The notes beneath the pieces were generated by a model. That model did not search any database. It was not told where the DNA came from and saw nothing but the letters and a program-made list of their open reading frames with translations. A program made the position numbers and the translations under genes. From Ditylenchus dipsaci (taxonomy: Eukaryota > Nematoda > Chromadorea > Rhabditida > Anguinidae), in NCBI GenBank assembly GCA_004194705.1, contig SADC01001006.1, forward strand, positions 62,001 to 126,000: DNA of 64,000 bases, read 5' to 3'. This document shows, piece by piece, positions 11,293-21,779 of this stretch (within the stretch, counting starts at the first letter, position 1; every line of letters begins with the position of its first letter).

Positions 11293-11588
11293 CAGTGTTG
11301 TGAGTGGCACCGGTGCTGAAATTTTCAATGTCGGCGCCATGATCTGGTGCAGGTGCTGGATTTTTTGAGGTCGGTGGCGTATATCGGTACCGGTACCGAA
11401 ATTTTAATAAAATGGAAATTGCATTGGTGCGGCATCAGGCAGCTCATGGCACCGAACCGGTGCCATGAGCTGATGCCGGTGCCATAAATTTTTGAGTAGG
11501 TGCCGTGAGCCGGTGCTGGTGCCGAAAATTTTTGGAGTTGGTGGCGTGAGCTGGTGCTGGTGCCGCAATTCTAAGATTTAAAATACTG
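11293..11588. mobile_element. hAT-type element packed with GGTGCCGGTGCC words
   Basis: It starts CAGTGTTG, a classic hAT end, and finishes AATACTG. The flanks GACGCAAC at 11285-11292 and 11589-11596 are identical 8-bp duplications. The interior repeats GTGCCGTGAGCCGGTGCTG and AAAATTTTTGGAGTTGGTG units of about 40 bp. Confidence 0.88.
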
Positions 11589-11914
11589 GACGCAACTGAC
11601 TCGCCGACGAAAAACCCACGAACGTAAACGGCTAGCCAACGTCAAATCTTGCCAATGGCGAATCTCGCGAACGCGAAATCTCGCCAGCGGCGAGACACCT
11701 CCCCCCCCCAACAAAAAGCTTGCTGACGAAAGAATCGCCAACGACAAACTTCGCCACTAAAAAATTCGATTAGCGGCGCCCTATGAGTGGTCCCAATATG
11801 GGCTGTTAAGTAAAATTTTTAGTTGGCGAGTTTTGCAGTTGGGGGCCTCTGCCGTTGGCGAGTTTTTTAGCGTTAGCGAGTTTTGGCGTTGGTGAGTCAG
11901 TGGCGTCCCTTTTT
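11588..11914. repeat. Foldback element with GGCGAG words
   Basis: The ends GGACGCAACTGACTCGCC and GGTGAGTCAGTGGCGTCC are inverted. The interior carries many ACTCGCCAACG or CGTTGGCGAG words in opposite orientation in the two halves. It abuts the previous element's right target duplication. No target duplication of its own could be confirmed. Confidence 0.65.
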
Positions 11915-12363
11915 TTATTTGCTACACATTGGCGAATTGCTGTGGTATTTCAAAGAAGCCTATTTTCTGTAATAATTCAGAATGAAAGCAAAGCTTTATT
12001 AAAAAATCCAATTATTACTAAAATTTTTGCCAGCCATTGTTATGGCTCATTTTTAAAATTTTGTACAAAAAAGTCTAATAATGACAACAACTGACCCTCA
12101 TAAAAACAAAGTCCTCCTCGCAATCGGCCTACCAAATGAATGACACTTCCATTGTTGAAACCATAGTCACTAAGGCTCTTATTATCTTCTAGCTGTTTTC
12201 CTGAACATTATCCATTATTAGTTGATCGAGCAGCTCACTTTAGAAAAGTTCCCGGAGAAACTTTGAACTAATTATTTAAAGTTTGAAAGTCGTTTTCTGT
12301 AATATTAGACGAAAGCTTGTTACCTTGAAATTTTCAAAAATGTGTTCAAAAAAATGCGCAGAG

Positions 12364-12505
12364 GCGCGTATCCAGAAAAAAATCGGGAAGGCTAGAGCCC
12401 AAAAAAGTCATTTTATCTACGCCGTTTTCGGCTTTTATCGTAAAAAATTTCAGGGGGGGGGGGGAGGGGCTTTACCCCGGTTAGCCCCCTCCCTGGATAC
12501 GTCCC
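12364..12505. repeat. Small MITE (GTATCCAG ends)
   Basis: GCGTATCCAG at the left faces CTGGATACG at the right, with AAAAAATCGGGAAGG and a long G run inside. The 11915-12363 stretch before it holds no feature I can name. Confidence 0.6.
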
Positions 12506-12599
12506 TGGGTGTGCGGAAAGTGGGTCAAAAACGCTATGCCACAAACAGGATTTGAAACCAGAACGGGAGGGCCACTATCAGACGTTTTACGGTATGTCT

Positions 12600-12998
12600 A
12601 CAGATATTGATTTTTTTGGTGCAAAAAAGATATTTTTTGGTGTAAATTTACTTTTTTCTATTTAATGTTTCAAGCTTCTTTCAAAAGTGATAACACCATC
12701 AAGTAGCCCTGCTATTCTAGTTTCTAACAAGATATAATTTTTTGCAACATCTTTGTAAAATGTAGCACAGAAAGGTAGAAGTATGAAGCAAGTCAGGAAA
12801 AATGTTTCGGTTCAAAATTTTTACCTTTTGCGATGTTTCAATGCTTTATCAGAAACTAGAATCGCAGGGCTACCAAACGATGTTTACAGTTTAAAAAAAT
12901 TTTAAATATTGAGCAGAAAACCGCAAAACCAGAGCTTGCACAAAAAAAATAAATTTGCACCAAAAAGATCCTTTTTGCACCAAAAAATCAATATCCTA
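12600..12998. repeat. Foldback MITE (TTTTTTGGTGCAAAAA arms)
   Basis: AGATATTGATTTTTTTGGTG at 12601 faces its reverse complement, CACCAAAAAATCAATATCCT, near 12995. The inner arms have ATTCTAGTTTCTAACAAG against TATCAGAAACTAGAAT. No coding evidence was seen. Confidence 0.7.
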
Positions 12999-13525
12999 AG
13001 CCTACTCTTTGCTCTTCGAATTTCTCGTTCTTTTTTCAGTCTAGATAAGTCATTTTCAAAAACAATTTCTTTAAAAAAATTGCGCTCTTGACTACCATAA
13101 AGTACACTAGCTTCATTCAAAGCTCATGTCTTGCGGACCGAAGCAAGCAACATTAGGATCCAATTTAACGAAATTATATAAACCAATATTTTAATTGTTT
13201 CCATGTTAAGTTTTTTTCTGGAGATTGTTGATTTTTCAAACTCAATGTTATGCATTTATTTGAAATGAGCTTCGATTATTGTGTAGAGGAAATTTTATTC
13301 AGGTTGCTATGATGAAAAAAAATTACCACTGAAAATTAGACGTTGCTCGCTTTGTGGCATTCCTGTTGCCTTCTCAATTTTTTCTTTCACACTTCTAATG
13401 GAGTCAGAAACGTGAGCATTGTCAATCGACAAAGATTGGCCAGTTAAGGTCTTTACAAAAATTTGAAAATTCTGTGTCGAGATAATCGGGTCACCAACAA
13501 GTACTTGGACATAGCACTTTCTCAG
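12990..13525 (-). CDS. Divergent ubiquitin-like protein, partial gene
   Basis: The minus-strand exon 13525-13327 follows TTCAG and ends before GTAATT. It contains FQIFVKTLTGQSLSI, VKEKIEKATGMP and SEQRLIFSG, aligning with ubiquitin residues 4-47. K6, K27, K29, R42, I44 and G47 positions are kept; K11 and K33 are not. It has no Met at position 1; LRKCYVQVLVGDP precedes the fold, so the domain is embedded. A second minus exon from 13122 (after GAG) keeps the phase and reads LNEASVLYGSQERNFFKEIV and then a basic tail, which could be the second half of the fold. Its end runs into a MITE near 12998. No terminal GG is visible, so conjugation is unlikely. It may be a ubiquitin-domain protein or a decaying copy. 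Confidence 0.55.
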
Positions 13526-13596
13526 CTGAATCCTTTCACCAAAATTAAATTATGCATCCAAAACAATTTTAAAACTGATAATTTGGAAAAATTGAA

Positions 13597-14029
13597 TACA
13601 GTCGAGTCCCGCTAACCCGGCACCCCAAAAAGTTCGTTCCCGCCTTGGGTCCGACACTTTTTTAACCCAATTTTCGAAGTATTTTTTCAATTGTGTTTTT
13701 TTACAGTCTGATAGCAAATATCGTGAGGATTCCGATTTTGCCGATCGTTTTTCAAAAACCTAATATTTTTGGCTCTAAAAGACCAAAACCCCGCTAACCC
13801 GGCACCCTTTTTAAAAATATGGTGCCGGGTTAGCGGGGTTTTGGTCTTTTAGAGCCAAAAATATTAAGTTTTTGAAAAACGATCGGCAAAATCGGAATCC
13901 TCATGATATTTGCTATCAGACTGTAAAAACACAATTGAAAAAATACTTCGAAAATTGGGTTAAAAAAAGTGTCGGACCCAAGGCGGGAACGAACTTTTTG
14001 GGGTGCCGGGTTAGCGGGACTCGACTGTA
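13597..14029. repeat. 433-bp almost perfect palindromic pogo-like MITE
   Basis: It begins TACAGTCGAGTCCCGCTAAC and ends with the reverse complement, GACTCGACTGTA. The two halves match nearly base for base around 13815. TA borders both sides. Its last TA (14028-14029) is also the first TA of the next MITE. Confidence 0.9.
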
Positions 14030-15318
14030 CCGTATTTCCTTTAATAAGGCGGCTTTCCTAAATTCAAAAAAGGTATTTGTGGCATTCCGTCTTCGCCCAT
14101 TTTTTAAAAAGTATTGTCATGCAAGTTACCACTCATTTTGTAAATCATCTTACTGGCTTAAAATTAGAGATGGAAACAAACAATATATTGGTATTGGGAT
14201 ATTGGGGTATCAGCTCAAATAAAGGCGTAAATATTGGTATTGGGATATTGGTTGGAACGACCTGCGACTCGCTACAAATTGTGACTCGCTACAGTTTTTT
14301 CAAATTGGCGCGTTTTGGTGCTCAGTCTGAGGCACACGTTTGAGCCCGTCCTAACGTGCGCTGGCTTACCCTTGCCTAAGCCTAAGCCTAAGTTGAAAAA
14401 AAGTTAAAAAACATGCAAAAAACAGTCAAAAAAATGAAATTAAAAAATTCGAAATTGTAGCGAGTCGCAATTTTACCATTGGTTGGTGTCTTTCAAAAAT
14501 ATTGGTATTTGGTTTATATATATATTTTTACTCATATTTCCTCATTTTTTGGCCTAATGGATGACATTAAACAAATTTTATTTATTATTTTTTTCATTGA
14601 TTTACTTAAATTATCTTATTTGAAAGAAAACACTTAACGAAAAGACTTTCCTATACCCAAAATTTTTTGGCGATTACAAAAACTAATGTTAGAACTTCTG
14701 ACTCAGAAGTGATTTTCTTAACAATTTCGAGTTTTTTTTTTCCATGCTTCTGCAAAACCATAACATTATTTATCTCGAATTATTTCTCACACATTCGACA
14801 GCTGGTGCAATGACATCAATTTTTCGTCCAAAAATCGGTTCGCCCAACGTTAATTAGTCCGAAACTCAGATGGTCCGAAATTTAATTCGTACAAACTTGA
14901 GTTTAAAAATAGCTCGATCATTTGATTTCCGAGCACATTTTAATTTTGATTTTGTTGCCCTAATAAAAACCGAAATGGATCAATTTTCGTTTCTTCAGGC
15001 CGAAAAATCAGTTTCAGTGTGTTACTAAATTGAGATTAGACTTAATTAGGAATCTTTTTTGATGTTTTGGTGAACAAATAGACTTTTGAAAAAAAATATT
15101 GGTATTGGGCAATATATTAGGGTCCACAACTTTCAGATATTGGTATTGGGTATAGAGAGGGCTAAAAATATCGGTATTGAGCGAAGGCAAATGCCCATCT
15201 CCACTAAAAATGGATGGTACTTTGTTTGAGCGAAGTCTTAAAAAATTGAGTCGAAATCACAATGCCAAAAACACAATTTTGAACACAAGAGGAGCCGCCT
15301 AATTAGATGAAATACGGT
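14028..15318. repeat. TACCGTATTTCC-family MITE split by a hAT insertion
   Basis: It starts TACCGTATTTCCTTTAATAA and ends GATGAAATACGGTA, with GGCGGC and GCCGCC just inside. About 1.04 kb of hAT sequence (14165-15203) interrupts it. Confidence 0.75.
14165..15203. mobile_element. hAT-type element with GATATTGGTATTGGG arrays
   Basis: The ends are TAGAGATGG and CCATCTCCA. The flanks CTTAAAAT and CTAAAAAT match at 7 of 8 bases. The inner sides repeat ATATTGGTATTGGGATATT. A further nested element (about 14262-14480) has GACTCGCTACA against TGTAGCGAGTC ends and carries GCCTAAGCCTAAGCCTAAG (TTAGGC repeats). Confidence 0.8.
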
Positions 15319-15779
15319 AAATACAATTCATAGCAGGGCTGTCATACGTCCTTTTAAAAAAGATGGCCGGAGTCCATTATACCGATGCTCCGGAAATCGG
15401 GGTTTAACCATTCTTAAGGCAGTTTTAGCCCCTGAAAACGATAGAAAACGTGTTTTTAGGGCGCGGTCGACACTTTTTAGAAAAAAATTTAAAAATTTTT
15501 TTTTTACCAAAAATTGATTTTTTTTGCCTTGGTCCCCCCTGTGATGCAAAAAATCGGAAAAAATTTTTTCGTCCAAAAATCATTGTTAGGTGTCTCCTAG
15601 ACCCAATTTCACACGCTGAGCACAAATCCTATGTCAGTTTCTTTGTGTAACATGTGATGTACTAGCTTTGTGTACTAGCAGTTCAAATTTCCGCTTTTAT
15701 TTGGTATTAAACTTTGAATGACCCTTTTCTAGTGGATGTCGGTAATGAAATTTGTTGATGAAATATCTTTGATTTATTG

Positions 15780-16107
15780 TAATTATTGTATAATTTATTA
15801 TAAGCTTATTCCGGAAGAAGGAGTCTATCCATGCCCACGGTGCAATCACTGGCTGCAGTTGAGAAAAGTAGAATCAGAGTTAGTGAATGATTAATAATAT
15901 TATATACAATTGAATTTTTAAACCCGATGGCTTTCAATGGGTGTGCACAAATAATCGCTACCAAAAGCGACTCAAGGCGGCGTTTGAGAGGTGCAACATG
16001 AGAGTCCAACTTAGAGCCGGCACTTGGTTTACAGGGAGTCGCCTTTCTATCTTTAAGCATTTGGGCTTTATCAATTTGTGGGTAGAAAATGTTCAGCTCA
16101 AGGTTAG
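15780..16107 (-). pseudogene. Possible captured gene fragment inside the foldback element
   Basis: The minus-strand exon from about 16107 to 15914 is open (LNIFYPQIDKAQMLKD, KRRLESLLVAIICAHPLKAI). A 55-base GTATAT...CTGCAG intron and a second exon with PVIAPWAWIDSFFRNKL follow in phase 0. The composition looks coding, but I recognise no family. It has no start codon context and sits between the 176-bp inverted arms, so a captured fragment is a reasonable reading. Confidence 0.35.
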
Positions 16108-16247
16108 CTAACCTTTTTACGCAAAACCACGACATCATTGGGCTCCCTGACATTTGCGGCGTGGACAATTGCGGCGCGACACTTGCGGCCGACACTTGCG
16201 GCTTGGACTTGCGTCGCGACATTTGACATTCTCTCGCACTCATCTCC

Positions 16248-16553
16248 AGGCTGTACGCTGCTTGAAAAAGAAAGCCCGGGAGTTGACATGTCCGGGATAG
16301 GGCTCACACAGCTTTTTTATATCCTAAGCCTAAGCCTAAGCCTAACGGCTATACGCTGCTTGAAAAAGAAAGCCCGGGAGTTGACATGTCCGGGATAGGG
16401 CTCACACAGCTTTTTTATATCCTAAGCCTAAGCCTAAGCCTAAGCCTAACGGCTATACGCTGCTTGAAAAAGAAAGCCCGGGAGTTGACATGTCCGGGAT
16501 AGGGCTCACACAGCTTTTTTATATCCTAAGCCTAATGACTAAGCCTAAGCCTA
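16248..16553 (+). repeat. Three tandem ~100-bp units each ending in TTAGGC telomere-type repeats
   Basis: The unit TACGCTGCTTGAAAAAGAAA, GCCCGGGAGTTGACATGTCC, GGGATAGGGCTCACACAGC, TTTTTTATATCC occurs three times almost unchanged. Each copy is followed by two to four copies of CCTAAG/TAAGCC, the complement of nematode TTAGGC. Confidence 0.9.
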
Positions 16554-17114
16554 ACGGTCGCAAGTGGTCGGGGCCCAAGTGGCCTAAATTATATCAATTA
16601 TTCATAATTTTTTCTTAGAAATCTAAATAAACAGTAAATAAAAAATCAATTAAACAAAAAAGTAAGGCATCACAGGGGGGACCAAGGCAAAAAAAATCAA
16701 TTTTTGGTAAAAAAAAAATTTTTAAATTTTTTTCTAAAAAGTGTCGACCGCGCCCTAAAAACACGTTTTCTATCGTTTTCAGGGGCTAAAACTGCCTTAA
16801 GAATGGTTAAACCCCGATTTCCGGAGCATCGGTATAATGGACTTTAGCCAAAAAGATTTATCCTTTTTTTTGGAATTCCAAATTTTTTTTTCTGAAATTT
16901 TTGTCAAAATATTTGTTTTTCGCTTCAGCCCTGATTTATAGCTATTAAAAAAAATCAATATTAAATTGATTTTTTATCAACTAATTGGCTTTATAGGTGT
17001 TCGCGGGCCCCTCGAAGAATGTTTGCTTGATCCTCTTTGTCAAAATTTTTTCATCACTTTTTGAATTTAAAGTCGTCAATAAACATAAAGACAACTAATT
17101 TATCGTTAAAAAAC

Positions 17115-17364
17115 CTATTTACTACACGAAAGTAATAAATTGGTTGCGCTAAACTCAACCTGGTTCTTGCTAATAGTCGCCTTACACACAGGACACAAAG
17201 CTGATTGGTTGAGCCACGTGTTAATGCAATTAGAGCAATATCCATGACCACATTCAGATGTTACAGCGTCTAAAAAGCTAATTGAGATTATGCGATTTTT
17301 TAAGCTTTTAGTCCTTACCTTCAGCTGCTTCACGGCAAATATAGCATTGGATACTGTAGTTCAT
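17115..17364 (-). CDS. Very small RING-finger protein (probable E3 ubiquitin ligase)
   Basis: Two exons on the minus strand: 17364-17319 (ATG, donor GTAAGG) and 17269-17115 (acceptor TTTTTAG, stop TAG). Phase 1 joins cleanly, giving 66 aa. The RING ligands are visible in order: CYICREAAEDAV, then ECGHGYCSNCINTWL, then LCPVCKATI. That is C-x2-C, C-x-H-x2-C-x2-C, C-x2-C of the C3HC4 type, like the RNF5/RNF185 kind of ring. A RING this complete would bind two zinc ions and an E2. The rest is a short tail ending SATNLLLSCSK with no membrane segment. The protein is hardly more than the ring. Further exons upstream cannot be excluded, but the ATG lies at a natural place. Confidence 0.75.
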
Positions 17365-17399
17365 GCTGATTTATTGAGCTAATGAGTTTAGCAAAAATA

Positions 17400-18002
17400 T
17401 ATCACTTTCTCCTTTTCAGTAGCTACGATTAAAACAAGAAATTATAAAAAAAAATAAAAAATTCATAAGTGACTGATATTTCGGGAATTTGTTTCAAGGG
17501 AGCAAGAAAGACGAGTGTACGCTAAGAGTTACTCACTACTTATAAGAAAAAACTTAATAACAGTTCAGGTTTTAGAGAAGAAGCTAAAGGCCTATAATAG
17601 AAAGGAAGATAAACGGGATACTAAGACAGACAAAGCAGTAATATTTATTTTCTGAGTATTCCTAAAACCCATAATAAAGCGATAAACTAGTAAGAAAATC
17701 AGTGAACATACCAACCGAGAATCGTATACCGAAAATTGATGTCCCTTTCGATTCCTGGCAGCTACTTGACATCACATAGCAATTTATTGGCAGGATCGGG
17801 TTATATGGGACCTTTCCAAAAACGTGTTCAAGCAATTCCTAAGGCAATTTACGATGCTTAAACCGAAAAAAAGATGTTTTTATGCGCGGGAAGGACAATT
17901 TCGGCACTTTCCGAAAACTCGAAAAAATTCATGTTCTTAATGGTTATCTACCATGACCATACAATCACCTCGTTTTGGTCACTGGAACTGCGCAAAAATA
18001 GC
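17400..18002. other. Stretch without recognisable genes
   Basis: AT-rich sequence with no convincing exon, repeat array or inverted repeat. It separates the RING gene from the next hAT element. Confidence 0.4.
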
Positions 18003-18010
18003 CTCTTATT

Positions 18011-18682
18011 TAGAGATGATGAAAAGACATTTTCGGGACGGGACGGGACACAATTTGACAAAAAAAATTCGGGGACGGGACGTCGGGACAGCGAATTCCC
18101 GGGACGGGACACCGGGACGGGATACCCAGACAAAAAATTTCGACTGAAAATTTTCCGTTCGGGACAGTTATCGCAATTTATGTTCCGTAAATTATTTATT
18201 CAAACAACCATCATCAAACAAAATCAACAACTTCAACTTGATCTACTTCTACCTAATGAACAAATTGCGATTGAGGAACATCAACATCTCGGCCTTCTCC
18301 GGGTCCAAGTTCGCGCGAGGGAAAAGACCGACTCACTGGCGACACTAGTTGCGGGGGCCGACAAGTACTTCTGCGCAAGCTTTGCCTTATCGAGTTGGTT
18401 TCTGAAAAGAGCAACTTCTGCTTTTCGCTCCTACTTAAATTCGATTTTCCACATGTAATTGCATCCTCAAAACAATAAGTTGATGCATTGAAAATTTTCG
18501 GGACGGGACAGAATTTGACGAAAAAAAATTCCGGGACGGGACGACGGGACAGCGGATTTTTCGGGACGGGACACCGGGACGGGACAGTCAGAAAAAAAAT
18601 TCCGGGCGGGATGCTCGGGACGGGACAAGGGTCAAAAATGCTCCGGTCCGTCGGAAATTGTCCCGTCCCGGTATCATCTCTA
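18011..18682. mobile_element. hAT-type element with GGGACGGGAC arrays and a transposase remnant
   Basis: The ends are TAGAGATGAT and ATCATCTCTA. The flanks CTCTTATT (18003-18010) and CTCTTAAT (18683-18690) match at 7 of 8 bases. GGGACGGGACACCGGGACGG-type arrays fill both sides. The unique centre holds a hAT dimerisation domain remnant, which ties these satellite-filled elements to hAT directly. Confidence 0.85.
18230..18450 (-). pseudogene. Remnant of a hAT transposase C-terminal dimerisation domain
   Basis: On the minus strand one frame reads KYLSAPATSVASESVFSLA, the usual hATC signature (A+xYLxxPATSVxSERxFS). After a frameshift another frame gives NLDPEKAEMLMFLNRNLFI and a stop, the normal end of that domain. 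The rest of the transposase is missing, so this is a deletion derivative. Confidence 0.8.
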
Positions 18683-18780
18683 CTCTTAATGCATTTTATC
18701 ATCAAGAGTGCTTCTCGGAATCATGTCTAAGGTATGTGGGTGTGCGCATCTCTAACTCTCAGGCCCCATGCGCCCTCGGT

Positions 18781-19545
18781 TGCAGTATAGAATCCCCCCC
18801 ACGGGGACTGATCAGGTCGAGGAGATAACATCATATTCGTGTTTCTCGACCCCGATTTCATGAGAAAGCCGGCTGTTTTTTTGGTTCTGAGAAAAAAAAA
18901 TGCTGTATTGGGAGGGGAAGGGAATAAAAGAGGGCCACTTTTATGGCAAAACGTTAAAAGTTCAAAATTTTTGTATTCTTCGCCTGCCTCACCATGTTTT
19001 TCAACTGGGCCGTGGCAAAAAAAGACTCTATATGCATTTTTTGATCAAGAGTACTAATCGGAATCATGTCTAAGGTAAGTGTGTGCGCGCATCTCTAACT
19101 CCCAAGCCCCCTGCGCCCCCTTCGGGGGCTTGGAGTTGAGATGCGCACACCCACATACCTTAGACACAAATCACTCGAAAGTGACTCTGGATGCATGAAA
19201 AAGCATGCATACCAGAGTTTATTTATGCGGTAGGCCCCAGTATTCAAAACTATGTTCAACATCTTCTTGTTAGTGGGCCCTCAGTCATTAGTGGCCCCCT
19301 TTATTCCCTTCCCTCCCTATACAGCCCTTAATCCCTCTAAAATTCAGAAGGCGCCAATTCAAATTTTTCAAATTTTGACTAAAAACCATGATACCCCCCC
19401 TGTGGATCGAAAATGTTTTTTTCTCAGAACCAAAAAACAGCCGGCTTTCTCATGAAATCGGGGTCGAGAAACACGAATATGATGTTATCTCCTCGATCTG
19501 ATCAGTCCCCGTAGGGGGGGGGGGGGGGATTCTATACTCAAGCCG
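18781..19545. mobile_element. Foldback element (CCCCGATTTCATGAGAAAGC arms)
   Basis: The left arm near 18790-18875 (GGACTGATCAGGTCGAGG, AACATCATATTCGTG, TTCATGAGAAAGCCGGCTG) is the reverse complement of the right arm at 19437-19540. Between them lies a hairpin of GATGCGCACACCCACATACC and ATCACTCGAAAGTGACTCTG words shared with 19575-19745, 24160-24360, 34130-34205, 35645-35735 and 37680-37770. Confidence 0.75.
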
Positions 19546-19549
19546 CGCC

Positions 19550-19860
19550 CTCTTAGGGGGCAAAAGGCGCTTGGAGCTGAGATGCGCAAACCCGCATACC
19601 TCAGACACAAATCATTCGAAAGTAACTCTGGAAGCATGGAGGGTGCTTGGAGTGGAGATGCGCACACCCACATACCTCAGACACACATCACTCGAAAGTG
19701 ACTCTGGATGCCTAAAAACAGTATGCATGCCAGAGTTGCTTCATGCTGCAGGCCGCAGTATTCAAAATTATGTTAAAATTCCATTTCTTTCGGATAACTG
19801 GATACCCTTTCAGGTTGGTTCACCTTGGGCTCCCAAAGCGAAAAGTCAATTTTAGCCAAA
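19550..19860. repeat. Two further copies of the AGATGCGCACACCCACATAC unit
   Basis: Near-identical units start at about 19580 and 19655. Each has GAGATGCGCA, CATACCTCAGACAC and CGAAAGTAACTCTGGAAGC or CGAAAGTGACTCTGGATGC. They are a partial tandem of the hairpin unit in the foldback element before it. Confidence 0.7.
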
Positions 19861-20535
19861 AAAATTTTTTATTAAAAAGTATCGCAAAACCATTTTTTTC
19901 ATTGTTTTTGACATAACAAAATCACTAAGAAGAGGTTTAAGCACTATTCTCAAATGTGTAAAAAATTAGTTCTGAAAAATGTTTTTTTATTTATCAAACC
20001 AAAAGGTTTGTCTAAAAAGTTCTTAAAGCTACAAAAACGTAAATAACAAAACAATGCTGATCCCTAGCTTTTTTCTTCAAAAAAGAAAATTTTAGTTTCT
20101 AGAAGCTACTTAAATAAACAACATGCCTTTCAGAAATGCTAAAAAGAAATGATAAAATAACATTTGATACATTTTTAAGCAAAGTCTTCATTGCGCTCAA
20201 AATGACGCTCAAAACGGTGAATAAATTATTCACCTTTTAGTCACACCGAAAGGTCAAAGTCGATATATTGCCATTTTTTCGTCAAAATACAAATCTAATA
20301 CAAGAGCCCTCCAAAATTGCAGATAATATAATGGACTAAGCTTTTTTGCTGCCACGGTTGGCTTCTTTCTGCCACGTTTTTACTTTTTGTGGCACGATTA
20401 TGCTTTTTTGCCATGTCTTAATTTGGCCAAATCATTGCATAAAAAGCCAAATCGTGGCAAAAAAAGCTTTTTATAACCAAATTCGATAAACGTGGCAAAA
20501 AGAAGCTAAATCTTGGCAGAAAAAAGATTCATCCT
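19860..20535. other. AT-rich stretch; inverted TTGCCACG repeat at 20335-20525
   Basis: No gene was seen. From 20335 GCCACGGTTGGC, TGCCACGTTTTT and GGCACGATTATG lie in the left half, and AATCGTGGCAAAAAAAGC and ACGTGGCAAAAAG in the right half, forming an imperfect foldback. Confidence 0.55.
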
Positions 20536-20542
20536 AATATAA

Positions 20543-20684
20543 TACCGTATTCTCTCTAATAATCCCACTGTGGGATTATTTTTGAATCTCCGAAAAATCT
20601 CGAAATTGTCAATGAAAAATGGCCCTAACTCTGAAATCCTAGTCAAAAAATCGGGGGTGTGGGATTATTAGAGCGAATACGGTA
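20543..20684. repeat. TACCGTATT-family MITE
   Basis: TACCGTATTCTCTCTAATAA faces TTATTAGAGCGAATACGGTA at 142 bp total length, with CCCACTGTGGGATTATTT inside. Confidence 0.8.
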
Positions 20685-20779
20685 CACGGTGTCAGAAATT
20701 TCAAAATTTTCAAGCACTGCAAGTATCTTTTGTCACAATAATTTTTTGAATTAGTTTTTAGAATTGTTTAAGACGTGTG

Positions 20780-21009
20780 TTTAAAGGGCCATTGCCACCT
20801 GTTTTGAATTGTCCGCTGTCAATTCAAATTTTTTTGCCTAACCATGCAAATTTCAACTTGGTTTCTAATAAAACAAAGCCTAGAATTTCATTTAGGGTAT
20901 AGTTTCGTTAAAAACCAGGTTGAAAAATACGTACGTGAATCCAACGATGAACAAAAAAATTTGAATTGGCGAGATACAACCGTTGTCGGAGATGCAATGG
21001 CCCTTTAAC
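20780..21009. repeat. TTAAAGGGCCATTGCC MITE
   Basis: The ends TTTAAAGGGCCATTGCCACC and GCAATGGCCCTTTAA are inverted. The inner arms have TTGAATTGTC against the complement and TTTCAACTTGGTTTCTAA against AAAAACCAGGTTGAAAA. It is a sister copy of 38052-38302. Confidence 0.8.
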
Positions 21010-21467
21010 ACAAGAAACCATTTTTTTTACTTTAAAATTTTACTCAGTGCCGTTTTTCATGCTCATTTTAAAATATGTTTAAAATATTCTAAAATATGTT
21101 TCACAGTTATATGCAGCTGTGAAAAAATTCTATATCTTTCGTAAAATTGTAATTTTTTAAAAAAGGAGCAATTTGGTTGTTTTCTGATGTGTTTACATAA
21201 ACAAACGACACACTATTGAAAGGCCCAGATGAAGTGTGTGAAAGAAAATGCTGCAAATAAATTTCATGCTTAAAAGCTTAAAGAGAAAACTACTAGCGAA
21301 TATTTTCCAATCTTTTTAGAATCAGACCTTTTAAAAATTGCTGTAACTACCCTTTCAAACAACAAATTTAGGATTAGCCCTTAGGCTGAAGGGTAGGCCA
21401 GCGTACGGAAGTTGTGACCAATAAATGTCTCACACACTTTTTTCTGGATCTGAGACATAAATTTGGG

Positions 21468-21642
21468 TACAGTCAGCTCCCGATATAGTGTGAACCCTGG
21501 GAACCGGCTCCAGGTGTACACTGAATCGAGGGTTCATTCTAGTCATTTTAATTAATCGCCGGCCAAAATGATTTGATCCAGGTGTACACTAAACCGAGGT
21601 GTACACTAAATCCGGTGTACACTAAATCGGGAGTTGACTGTA
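21468..21642. repeat. TA-bounded pogo-like MITE
   Basis: It starts TACAGTCAGCTCCCGATATAG and ends ATCGGGAGTTGACTGTA. AGGTGTACACTAAATC repeats near the right end. Confidence 0.75.
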
Positions 21643-21779
21643 CTAATGATTTTTTTGCACTTACTACTGAAAACAGCGCTACAGTAAGTATGAAATGCAT
21701 GGCACATGATAATAAAAAATTTTTTTGTGAACTTCTTTATACTACAATTTTTAAGTATAACACACCTTATACTTAAGTT

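Larger units (their letters stand above)
15371..16843. mobile_element. Foldback element with 176-bp arms
   Basis: Arms 15371-15546 and 16667-16843 are almost perfect inverted copies, including CGGAAATCGGGGTTTAACC, AGGGCGCGGTCGACAC and TTGCCTTGGTCCCCCCTG. They enclose 1.1 kb with a possible coding fragment and the TTAGGC-bearing tandem array. Whether the whole moves as a unit is unknown. Confidence 0.8.

Noticed and set aside
15806..16243. 145-codon minus ORF as one intact gene
   Set aside because: Its start lies in a GTCGGCCGCAAGTGTCGC-type repeat and its end reads through a likely intron; only the middle part looks coding.
16321..16450. A chromosome end or true telomere
   Set aside because: TTAGGC runs are only two to four units long, interrupted by a unique tandem unit, and flanked by genes on both sides.
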